This document shows, piece by piece, positions 1-5,387 of a stretch of DNA of 5,712 nt. The notes under the pieces are model-generated. The model saw nothing but the letters and a program-made list of their open reading frames with translations, was not told the DNA's origin and made no database searches. The stretch's first letter is position 1, and every line of letters begins with the position of its first letter. Origin of the DNA: Mycobacterium sp. (GTDB taxonomy: Bacteria; Actinomycetota; Actinomycetes; Mycobacteriales; Mycobacteriaceae); NCBI GenBank assembly GCA_025965815.1, contig JAOPWF010000041.1:1-5712 (forward strand). Reading direction: 5' to 3'. A program made the position numbers and the translations under genes.

Positions 1-117
1 GCCTCCTGCTCGCTAATCCGTCCTATGACGTTGTCGGGGTCCTCGTGCACGATCCTGAGCAGGACGGAGGGGACGTGCCCGCCCCTCAGGGGCGGCTGGG
101 AGCCCCAGAGCGCTAGC
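1..117. other. Unresolved left edge, possible gene end
   Basis: No gene can be assigned here with confidence, and two readings compete. On the plus strand a frame open from the window edge ends at a TAG (114-116), one base before the SDR stop on the other strand. Its peptide ends in residues such as VVGVLVHDPEQDGGDV and could be the C-terminus of a convergent gene. On the minus strand another frame is open to the edge and reads VHEDPDNVIGRISEQEA, with higher G/C at third codon positions. Its only standard start is a GTG at 50-48, and a possible Shine-Dalgarno (AGGA) sits only two bases away, which is too close. The hairpin at 79-95 favours a non-coding or end-of-transcript role for at least part of the stretch. 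Confidence 0.3.
79..95 (-). terminator. GC hairpin after SDR stop, possible terminator
   Basis: The bases CCGCCCC and GGGGCGG form a perfect 7-bp all-G/C stem around a TCA loop. The hairpin begins 22 bases beyond the SDR stop in the direction of SDR transcription. No T-run follows, so this would be a terminator of the U-tract-less kind proposed for mycobacteria. It could equally be part of a coding frame at the window edge. Confidence 0.35.
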
Positions 118-933
118 TCAGCGCACAGCGAAGCCGGCGTCCAGCGGCCACGTGATTCCGGTGATGAACTTCGCCTCGTCGGAGACCAGGAACGCGACCG
201 CGTTGGCGACGTCTTCCGGCATCAGCATCGGAATCGGCAGCACGTTCTGCATCGCGTCCATCGCGACGTCGCCGGCCTCCAGCAGTTTCTGCATCGCTTC
301 GTTCATCACCATTCCGGTGGCCACCCCGGTGGGGTGGATGGTGTTGACCCGGACCGAGTGCTTGCCCAGGTCGTTCGCCCACACCTGCATCAGGCCGACG
401 AGTCCGCGCTTGGCGGCCGAGTAGGCTTGCCCGCCGGTCCTATCGGTGCCGGTGGCTTTTAGCCCGGCGCTGGAGCTGGTGATCACGATCGAGCCGCCCC
501 GGCCGCCCTCGACAAGACTCGGGATGGCGGCACGCACGGTGTTCCAGACGCCGATCAGGTTGACGTCGACAATGTCACGGAACACCTGCCGGTCGTCGGC
601 GCCGTCGCCCAGCCGGATGATGCCGGCATTGGCGATCACGATGTCGAGGCGCCCGAACTCCGCGAGGCCGTCGGCGACGGCGGCCTCAACGGCATCGCCA
701 TCGCGGACGTCGGCATGCCGGGCGACGATGCGTCGGCCCGCACCCTCGACGAGCTTGACCGTCTCATCCAGATCCGACGGCGTGGCGTTCGGATAGTCCA
801 TTGAGTCAATGTCGGCGCAGATGTCCAGCGCGATGATGTCCGCGCCGTCGGACGCCAGCCGCACCGCGTGGGCCCTGCCCTGCCCTCGCGCCGCGCCGGT
901 GATGAAAGCCACCCGACCATCCAAATTTCCCAC
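118..933 (-). CDS. Mycofactocin-associated SDR family oxidoreductase
   Basis: This is a short-chain dehydrogenase/reductase of 271 residues, predicted cytosolic, that oxidises an alcohol or reduces a carbonyl. The cofactor motif TGAARGQG is at residues 12-19. Asp37 at the end of the second strand predicts NAD rather than NADP, and ANAG is at 101-104. The catalytic set is Asn125, a Ser in 153-155, Tyr171 and Lys175. An extra segment after Asp37 (about 38-68, including SMDYPNATPSDLDETV) is typical of the mycofactocin-coupled subfamily. Those enzymes are thought to hold NAD(H) without exchange and to pass electrons to the peptide-derived cofactor mycofactocin. The GTG at 933 was chosen because a strong Shine-Dalgarno precedes it and the family fold begins there. 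The open frame extends to an ATG at 1038, but those 35 residues would start inside the promoter. The gene follows the hydrolase on the same strand after a 161-bp gap with its own promoter and operator-like repeat. The alcohol substrate is unknown. Confidence 0.93.
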   Translation of the reverse strand: MGNLDGRVAFITGAARGQGRAHAVRLASDGADIIALDICADIDSMDYPNATPSDLDETVKLVEGAGRRIVARHADVRDGDAVEAAVADGLAEFGRLDIVIANAGIIRLGDGADDRQVFRDIVDVNLIGVWNTVRAAIPSLVEGGRGGSIVITSSSAGLKATGTDRTGGQAYSAAKRGLVGLMQVWANDLGKHSVRVNTIHPTGVATGMVMNEAMQKLLEAGDVAMDAMQNVLPIPMLMPEDVANAVAFLVSDEAKFITGITWPLDAGFAVR

Positions 934-938
934 GTCAG

Positions 939-944
939 CTCCTC
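939..944 (-). promoter_or_regulatory. Ribosome binding site deciding the SDR start
   Basis: The minus strand reads GAGGAG, five bases before the GTG at 933. This near-ideal Shine-Dalgarno is the main reason to prefer the GTG over the upstream in-frame ATG at 1038. Confidence 0.8.
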
Positions 945-1015
945 GGTGTTGAGCTCGACTCGCGAGCCGGGCGACTTCAGGCCAGCCAGTGTCTTCAGCG
1001 GCTGTGCACTCGCCG

Positions 1016-1045
1016 ACGCTATGACAGTGAACTGTCACACGTCAA
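1016..1045 (-). promoter_or_regulatory. Predicted SDR promoter
   Basis: On the minus strand a -35 element TTGACG (1045-1040) is followed by an 18-base spacer and a -10 element TAGCGT (1021-1016), which fits the mycobacterial TANNNT pattern. This gives a 5' leader of roughly 75 bases before the GTG at 933, so the SDR can be transcribed separately from the upstream hydrolase. The spacer is almost filled by an inverted repeat, which points to repression by a bound regulator. Confidence 0.55.
1022..1037. promoter_or_regulatory. Operator-like inverted repeat in SDR promoter
   Basis: TGACAGT and ACTGTCA form a perfect inverted repeat with 7-base arms and a 2-base centre. It sits exactly between the predicted -35 and -10 of the SDR promoter, a classic place for a repressor to block RNA polymerase. 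Its arms differ from those of the tetR operator at 2718-2734, so it may bind a different regulator. Which protein binds is unknown. Confidence 0.55.
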
Positions 1046-1094
1046 TGCCGGGATGCTGCCGGATGCCGGATAACCGCGGCGGCGTGGGGGTCCG

Positions 1095-1973
1095 TTAGCC
1101 CTGCGGGTGGCGTTCCTCGACCTGGCTCTTCTGGTCGTCGCGGGCGGCCATGAAGTCCTCGATCAGATCGACCACGTCCGTCGGGCACTCGACCTGGGGG
1201 AAGTGTCCGATACCGGCGAGCACCTCCAGCCGACTGTCCGGCCTGGCCTCCTGCGCGGCGTAACCGTGTTCGACGGGGATGATCCGGTCCTGGTCGCCCC
1301 AGATCGCCAGGATCGGCAGCTCCGAGCGGACGTGCAGGCGATTGAGCGCGCTGACCGCCTGTCCGCGGTAGTCGACCACCGAGCGCAGTGTGCGCAGGAA
1401 CGCGGCGCGTGTCTGTGCGTCCGACAGCGACGAGTAGGAGCTCCACATCTCGCCGCCGCGGGGTGAGCGAATTCCGACCCCGGTCAACCACGACCGCAGC
1501 TTGTTGCCGACGTTCAGTACCGGTTGCGGCGCGATCACGGGCAGCACAAACTCGGCGCCCGGTGCCGACAACAGCCGCAGGGTCCAACCGACATCCGGCC
1601 CGAGACCACCGCTGCTGATCAGGATGAGCCGCTGGCAGTAATCGGGATGCTGATACACGAACTGCATCGCCACGCCGCCGCCCAGCGAGTGGCCGACGAT
1701 GGTGGCCCGGCTGATGCCGAGTTCATCGAGCAGGTCGCGCAGCCACACCGCGAACGCACCCAGCGAGTAATCGCCGCGCGGCTTGGCCGACTGCCCGTGT
1801 CCGAGGAGGTCGGGTGCGACGACCCGGTAGTGCTTCGCCAGCTGCGGAAGCACCGCGCGCCACGTCTCCGAACTACCAGCCATCCCGTGGATCAACAGGA
1901 GCACTTCACCGCCGCCCGCCTCCCGGTAGGCGACGCGGTCGCCGTGCAGCTCGAGATATTTGAGCTCATTCAT
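1095..1973 (-). CDS. Alpha/beta-fold hydrolase
   Basis: This is a 292-residue serine hydrolase of the alpha/beta-hydrolase fold (Abhydrolase_1), near the usual 270-300 length. No signal peptide or membrane span is seen, so it is probably cytosolic. LIHG (27-30) supplies the oxyanion-hole region. The nucleophile elbow GHSLGG places Ser96. WGDQDRIIP gives the acid, most likely Asp229 (Asp227 is the alternative), and GIGHF gives His257. The stretch APDLLGHGQSAKP before the elbow resembles the hydrolase family that includes M. tuberculosis Rv2715, from memory. Relatives include esterases, lactonases, epoxide hydrolases and C-C bond hydrolases such as MhpC and BphD, so the reaction cannot be fixed. 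The ATG at 1973 is preceded by GAGGGAG at about nine bases. The gene lies 73 bp after tetR on the same strand, so co-transcription is likely. The SDR follows. Confidence 0.93.
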   Translation of the reverse strand: MNELKYLELHGDRVAYREAGGGEVLLLIHGMAGSSETWRAVLPQLAKHYRVVAPDLLGHGQSAKPRGDYSLGAFAVWLRDLLDELGISRATIVGHSLGGGVAMQFVYQHPDYCQRLILISSGGLGPDVGWTLRLLSAPGAEFVLPVIAPQPVLNVGNKLRSWLTGVGIRSPRGGEMWSSYSSLSDAQTRAAFLRTLRSVVDYRGQAVSALNRLHVRSELPILAIWGDQDRIIPVEHGYAAQEARPDSRLEVLAGIGHFPQVECPTDVVDLIEDFMAARDDQKSQVEERHPQG

Positions 1974-2046
1974 TCAGGGCTTCTCCCTCAGATCGGTTCG
2001 GGTCGGGGTTACCCGTGCGGGCCGCCGGCAAGCGTTGCTGGTGACG

Positions 2047-2679
2047 CTAGTGCCCAGTCTGCCCCCGCGTCGCGAAGCTCGTCAGCAGGGCGCGCATGGA
2101 TCGGGCGACGGCATGTCGGGTGTTGACCGGGTCCGGTGACGTGGCGATGAGCATGGTTCCCCGGGTGAGCGCGCCCAGCAGCAGTCTGGTGATCGTTTCG
2201 GGATCGTCGACCGCGAGCGTCCCGGCTGCAACGGCGGAGCGGAGCGCGCTAACGATGACGGCGAAGGCGTAACGCTCGTCGAGTTCGGTGTAGCGGGCCA
2301 GCCCCAGCACCGCCGGACCGTCGAGCACGAGGATGCGCTGCACGTCGGGCTGCATCACGGCGTCCAGAAACGCGTCGAAGCCACGCGCCAACTCGTCGAG
2401 TTCATCCGACGCGTCCCGTGCCGCCACGGTGGATGTGGTCACCAGTTCGGTGTGCGCCTGCTCGAAGACCGCATCGAAAAGCGCTGTCTTGGTTGGGAAG
2501 TGGTGATAGAGCGCCCCAGTGGTGACGCCCGCCTCACGGGCGAGGTCGTCAACCGAGGTGGCCCGGAAGCCTTTTTCGCCGAACAGCCGACGACCGGCGA
2601 GCACCAACGCGGCGCGGGTCTGGGCAACCTGCTCGGCGCGCAGCGAGTGCGGCGGCTGCGGCGGTGACGGATCGGCCAT
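2047..2679 (-). CDS. TetR/AcrR-family transcriptional regulator
   Basis: This is a 210-residue one-component repressor-type regulator. The N-terminal TetR DNA-binding domain covers roughly residues 20-68. Its helix-turn-helix includes TSVDDLAREAGVTTGALYHH (41-60), followed by FPTKTALF. The remaining helical region, to about 200, is the variable ligand-binding and dimerisation domain, so the inducer cannot be predicted. A Pro-rich tail (MADPSPPQPP) precedes the fold. The ATG at 2679 was chosen because the predicted -10 at 2714-2709 lies just upstream. Longer in-frame starts at 2754 and 2721 fall beyond or inside the promoter and operator. The Shine-Dalgarno is weak (GAGAG). The gene is divergent from the MDMPI-like gene and probably leads a transcript into the hydrolase. 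Autoregulation through the palindrome at 2718-2734 is likely. Confidence 0.93.
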   Translation of the reverse strand: MADPSPPQPPHSLRAEQVAQTRAALVLAGRRLFGEKGFRATSVDDLAREAGVTTGALYHHFPTKTALFDAVFEQAHTELVTTSTVAARDASDELDELARGFDAFLDAVMQPDVQRILVLDGPAVLGLARYTELDERYAFAVIVSALRSAVAAGTLAVDDPETITRLLLGALTRGTMLIATSPDPVNTRHAVARSMRALLTSFATRGQTGH

Positions 2680-2708
2680 CTTCTGCTCTCTGCTGTTGCG
2701 ACCCGGCC

Positions 2709-2737
2709 AGCCTATTGACATAGCGTCGCTATGTGAA
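2709..2737 (-). promoter_or_regulatory. Predicted tetR promoter
   Basis: The minus strand carries TTCACA (2737-2732), a 17-base spacer, and TAGGCT (2714-2709) matching TANNNT. Transcription would begin about 20-25 bases before the ATG at 2679. The operator palindrome lies within this promoter, covering part of the -35 and most of the spacer, which implies autorepression. Confidence 0.6.
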
Positions 2738-2744
2738 ATAGTAG
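2715..2744 (+). promoter_or_regulatory. Predicted promoter of the MDMPI-like gene
   Basis: A consensus -35 TTGACA (2715-2720) is followed at 18 bases by TAGTAG (2739-2744), a weaker -10 that lacks the final T. The transcript would have a leader of roughly 40 bases ending in the GAGG Shine-Dalgarno at 2780-2783. The promoter overlaps the tetR promoter and shares its operator, so the two divergent genes should respond together. Confidence 0.5.
2718..2734. promoter_or_regulatory. Perfect palindromic operator in divergent promoter region
   Basis: ACATAGCG-T-CGCTATGT is a perfect inverted repeat with 8-base arms and a 1-base centre. One mismatched base further out, TT (2715-2716) and AA (2736-2737) are also symmetric. 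It sits in the gap between tetR and the divergent gene and overlaps both predicted promoters. Size, symmetry and placement are what a TetR-family dimer usually binds. Assignment to the adjacent regulator is inference. Confidence 0.75.
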
Positions 2745-2791
2745 CCCTATCCAATTGAGACCCTTCCCTCTCACATACCGAGGACGCTCTG

Positions 2792-3646
2792 ATGAAAACA
2801 GCAGTTCACAGCGCCGGGCCCGCCGACGACACCCGCCACCAGCACGGCGAGGCACTGTCCGCCCTCCGCGAAGCGGTGGCGCGAAGCGCGAAACTGTGGC
2901 GCGACATCGACGATTCCGAGCTTCGGGTCCCGGGTTTGTCATGGACCGTCGCGGAAACGGCCGCGCACGTGGTCGGCGACATGCGCGACTACGCCGAGGC
3001 GCTGAGCCGGCATGCCCGTGGTTACCTGACCCACGCCGACCGGCGGCCCGACTCACCATCGCGGCTCAGCACCGTTGTCAACGCTCGCCATCTGACCGTG
3101 GTGCCGGAGCGGAACTTTCGCCGCCTGGCCGACATGCTGGAGGAGACCGCGGATGGCTACCTGTCCATGGCGGCCGGCACGGACGTCGGGGCGACGATTC
3201 CCACGCCGAATGGCCTGGTCCTGAGCCCCGCCACGATGAGCAGCCTGCTGCTGGGCGAGCAGCTGCTGCACGGCTTGGACATCGCCCGCGCTGCCGGTGT
3301 CTCCTGGCGCATCGATCGAGCGGACGCCCTGCTCGTCATTCCGGGAATACTCACCGTGGCTCCCGAATATCTGCATCCGGCCCGCAGCGCGAACCTGCGT
3401 GTGAGCTTTGAACTGCGCATGCGCGGCGGCCCGCACTACCGAATGGCGGTCGAGGACGGGTCCGCTGTCATCACCGCCGCGGGCGACAAGGCCGACTGCA
3501 CCATCACCGCCGACCCGGTCGCCTTCCTGCTCGTCGGCTACGGACGGTCCTCGCAATGGTCACAGCTCATCCGGGGCAGGGTGCTGGCCCGCGGCAGGAA
3601 GCCGTGGTTTGCAGCGAAATTGGGAACACTGCTGACCAGCCCCTAG
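2792..3646 (+). CDS. Maleylpyruvate isomerase (DinB-like) family protein with SCP2-like C-terminus
   Basis: This is a 284-residue predicted cytosolic protein. The N-terminal part (about 15-170) matches the mycothiol-dependent maleylpyruvate isomerase / DinB-like four-helix fold. It has the SWTVAETAAHVVGD signature (50-63) and possible metal ligands His59, Glu156 and His160, spaced as the His...Glu-x3-His set of that family. The C-terminal part (about 190-275) resembles the SCP2-like domain common in these actinobacterial proteins, ending in DPVAFLLVGYGR and a Gly/Arg-rich stretch. Relatives use mycothiol as cofactor, but most members have no assigned substrate, so isomerase activity is not established. 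The ATG has GAGG at eight bases. The gene is divergent from tetR and shares its operator. The NDH-2-like gene starts 49 bp after its stop. Confidence 0.88.
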   Translation: MKTAVHSAGPADDTRHQHGEALSALREAVARSAKLWRDIDDSELRVPGLSWTVAETAAHVVGDMRDYAEALSRHARGYLTHADRRPDSPSRLSTVVNARHLTVVPERNFRRLADMLEETADGYLSMAAGTDVGATIPTPNGLVLSPATMSSLLLGEQLLHGLDIARAAGVSWRIDRADALLVIPGILTVAPEYLHPARSANLRVSFELRMRGGPHYRMAVEDGSAVITAAGDKADCTITADPVAFLLVGYGRSSQWSQLIRGRVLARGRKPWFAAKLGTLLTSP

Positions 3647-3682
3647 GGTTGTTCTCGCCAGTTTGAGGTGCGGCCGCGCCGG

Positions 3683-3688
3683 TAATGT
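3683..3688 (+). promoter_or_regulatory. -10 element for a leaderless NDH-2-like transcript
   Basis: TAATGT fits the mycobacterial TANNNT -10 pattern and ends seven bases before the ATG at 3696, so transcription would start at or next to the start codon. No Shine-Dalgarno is suitably placed for that ATG; the nearest purine run, GAGG, is about 27 bases away. No convincing -35 is seen, as is usual for such promoters. Confidence 0.45.
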
Positions 3689-3695
3689 CACAGTA

Positions 3696-5006
3696 ATGAC
3701 ATCCGTCGTGATTGTCGGCAGCGGCTTCACCGGCTTCGAGTGTGCCCGCCGTCTCGGCCGGAAACTGCGCAAGCAGGACCCGTCCGTCAAGGTGACCATC
3801 ATTTCGCCCGTGGACTACATGCTGTACACCCCGTTGTTGCCGGATGTGGCCGGTGGCGTGGTGGACGCCCGATTCGTGACGGTTCCACTGGCGGGAACGC
3901 TCAAGGGTGTGCGCGCGGTGCGCGGGCGAGTGGACAGCGTCGACTTCGAGCAGCGCACCGTCACCTTCACCGATCCCGAGCAGTCCTCGCGCGACATGGC
4001 CTGGGATCGACTGGTATTGACCCCGGGTTCGGTCACCCGCCTGTTCGACATTCCGGGTCTGGCCACCTATGCTCGCGGGCTCAAGTCGACGGCAGAAGCG
4101 CTGTACCTGCGCGACCACGTGCTTGAACAGCTCGAAATCGCATGCATTGACGAAGACCCGGCCCTCGCCAACGGCCGCCGGACGATCGTCGTGGTCGGCG
4201 CGTCGTATTCCGGAACCGAACTCGTCGCGCAGCTGCGCGCACTCGCCGATGCCGCAGCGGATCAGCTGGGATTCGACCCGGAGGCGGTGAAGTTCCTGCT
4301 GCTGGACTTGGCCAAGCAGGTAATGCCCGAAGTGGGCGTGAAACTCGGCGACAGTGCGATGCGGGTGCTCCGCAGCCGCGGAATCGACGTGCGGCTGGGA
4401 ACGACCCTCAGCGAGGTACACGCGGATCATGTTGTGCTGAGCGATGGTTCACGAGTCGACACCCACACCGTTGCATGGGTGACCGGCGTCACCGGCGCCC
4501 CGCTGATCCAGAAGCTCGGTCTGCCGACCGAGAGCGGCCGGCTCAAGGTGGGCCCGGATCTGCAGGTGCCCGGCCATGCCGACGTGTTCTCCGGCGGCGA
4601 TGCCGCGGCCGTTCCGGACCTGACCCAGCCCGCCAAGATCACGCCTCCCACCGCGCAACACGCGACCCGTCAGGGCAAAGTGCTGGCCAACAATGTTGCC
4701 GCCAGCCTGGGATACGGCACGAAGAAGGAATACAAGCACCGCAACATGGGTCTGGTCGTCGACCTGGGCCCTCATTACGCCGTCGCCAACCCGCTGAATG
4801 TGCACCTGTCCGGCTTCCCCGCAAAGGTCGTGACCCGCTCCTATCACCTGTACGCGATCCCCAGGGGGGTCAATCGCTGGGCGGTGTCATTGGCGTATCT
4901 GACCGATGCCATCTGGCCCAGGACGGTGGTGTCCATCGGGCTGTCGAGTCAGGACGATGCCCAGTTCTCCACCAGCGAAGGCATTCCACTCCCCAAAGCC
5001 GACTGA
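3696..5006 (+). CDS. NDH-2-like NAD(P)/FAD-dependent oxidoreductase
   Basis: This is a 436-residue two-dinucleotide-fold flavoprotein (Pyr_redox_2 family) resembling type II NADH:quinone dehydrogenases, which pass electrons from NADH through FAD to quinone without pumping protons. VVIVGSGFTG (4-13) is the FAD-binding GxGxxG. VVVGASYSGTE (166-175) is the NAD(P)H-binding turn with its conserved Glu175. SGGD (299-302) is the second FAD contact. AQHATRQG (320-327) sits where NDH-2 enzymes carry the quinone-site AQxAxQ motif, but Arg replaces the second Gln. The C-terminus (about 380-416, HLYAIPRGVNRWAVSLAYL) resembles the amphipathic membrane-binding region of NDH-2. Mycobacteria encode related non-respiratory paralogues, so quinone reduction is likely but not certain. 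The ATG at 3696 fits the family N-terminus; an in-frame TTG at 3663 would add 11 unlikely residues. The downstream frame stays open after the TGA (see 5007-5167). Confidence 0.88.
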   Translation: MTSVVIVGSGFTGFECARRLGRKLRKQDPSVKVTIISPVDYMLYTPLLPDVAGGVVDARFVTVPLAGTLKGVRAVRGRVDSVDFEQRTVTFTDPEQSSRDMAWDRLVLTPGSVTRLFDIPGLATYARGLKSTAEALYLRDHVLEQLEIACIDEDPALANGRRTIVVVGASYSGTELVAQLRALADAAADQLGFDPEAVKFLLLDLAKQVMPEVGVKLGDSAMRVLRSRGIDVRLGTTLSEVHADHVVLSDGSRVDTHTVAWVTGVTGAPLIQKLGLPTESGRLKVGPDLQVPGHADVFSGGDAAAVPDLTQPAKITPPTAQHATRQGKVLANNVAASLGYGTKKEYKHRNMGLVVDLGPHYAVANPLNVHLSGFPAKVVTRSYHLYAIPRGVNRWAVSLAYLTDAIWPRTVVSIGLSSQDDAQFSTSEGIPLPKAD

Positions 5007-5167
5007 GCCGACCCGAAGGGCGACGTTGTCGCGACCAAAGACATTGCCCGCGCGGGGGATGCGCACGCCTGGGTCGTCGACTCCAAGGCCGATACAACGA
5101 CGAACTCGGCTGGCGGATGGAAGTCAACGACGACGGCGAATGGGTCTTCAGCTTTCACCCGTCTTGA
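5007..5167 (+). pseudogene. Frameshifted coding-like remnant after the NDH-2-like gene
   Basis: Directly after the flavoprotein TGA, and in its frame, the sequence reads like protein, including GDVVATKDIARAGDAHAWVV, with mostly G/C third positions. Near 5092 this frame turns Thr/Ser-rich. The frame one base back then becomes protein-like (YNDELGWRMEVNDDGEWVF) and stops at 5165-5167. Adding one base between 5092 and 5093 would join the two halves into about 54 residues. No ATG, GTG or TTG is present in the first half. It may therefore be a decayed small gene, a lost C-terminal extension of the flavoprotein (nonsense plus frameshift), or a sequencing error. No family is recognised. The 3' end overlaps the minus-strand ORF by 20 bases. 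Confidence 0.35.
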
Positions 5168-5297
5168 CCTTGGTGATCGTCTGCGCCGTGTTGTCGAACG
5201 TGATGGTGGCGTCGTCGTAGAGGTCGAGGCGCCAGCGTGGCAGGTTGGGGGTATCGCCGTTCCCGCCGGCCGCGCCGCCGGCATGTCCGTCGCTCAT
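5148..5297 (-). CDS. Small hypothetical protein, 49 aa
   Basis: A 49-codon frame runs from an ATG at 5297 to a TGA at 5150-5148. The first 18 residues are Gly/Ala-rich and low in complexity. The rest is protein-like, including RWRLDLYDDATITFDNTAQT with alternating hydrophobic and polar residues that suggest beta strands, and codons mostly end in G or C. No family is recognised. The upstream sequence has a G-run but no clear Shine-Dalgarno or promoter. The frame is bounded upstream by an in-frame TAA near 5340. It converges on the frameshifted plus-strand stretch. It could be a real short protein or a chance frame. Confidence 0.4.
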   Translation of the reverse strand: MSDGHAGGAAGGNGDTPNLPRWRLDLYDDATITFDNTAQTITKVKTGES

Positions 5298-5373
5298 GTC
5301 GGATGGGGCTACCCCCGAATGGCTTTGCGCCCCGGCGGGTTAGAAGTTCTCCCGGGTGGGCGTGTCGCGGCGA

Positions 5374-5379
5374 TACACT
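5374..5379 (+). promoter_or_regulatory. -10 element for a leaderless Nudix transcript
   Basis: TACACT matches TANNNT and ends eight bases before the ATG at 5388, placing the transcription start at or within about two bases of the start codon. No Shine-Dalgarno is present in between (GCGCAGCG). No good -35 is visible. Confidence 0.45.
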
Positions 5380-5387
5380 GCGCAGCG

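Noticed and set aside
934..1038. N-terminal extension of the SDR to the ATG at 1038
   Set aside because: The added residues would start in the predicted promoter and operator, have no family match, and the GTG at 933 has a far better Shine-Dalgarno.
1046..1080. Repeated GGATGC units between hydrolase and SDR as a terminator or repeat array
   Set aside because: Only two imperfect direct copies are present and they do not form a stable perfect stem.
2680..2754. Longer tetR starts at 2754 or 2721
   Set aside because: Both lie upstream of or within the predicted promoter and palindrome, and add nothing resembling the TetR fold.
2755..3411. Long plus-strand frame overlapping the MDMPI-like gene
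   Set aside because: It is rich in Arg, Pro and Gly, has no domain, and is a shadow of the gene in the adjacent frame.
3567..4430. 287-codon minus-strand frame opposite the NDH-2-like gene
   Set aside because: His/Gln/Arg-rich composition typical of antisense shadows in GC-rich DNA. The plus strand has clear FAD and NAD motifs throughout.
4475..5167. Plus-strand 230-codon frame as a complete gene
   Set aside because: Most of it is out of frame with the flavoprotein and Arg/Pro/Ser-rich. Only the last 25 or so codons look coding, and these are treated as the second half of the frameshifted stretch.
4949..5284. 111-codon minus-strand frame across the flavoprotein end
   Set aside because: The start is a run of Thr, Ser and Arg typical of a shadow. 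The neighbouring frame beginning at 5297 is more protein-like over the same bases.
5298..5345. GGGG-CTA-CCCC hairpin upstream of the small minus-strand ORF
   Set aside because: A 4-bp stem is too short to claim in DNA this rich in G and C.
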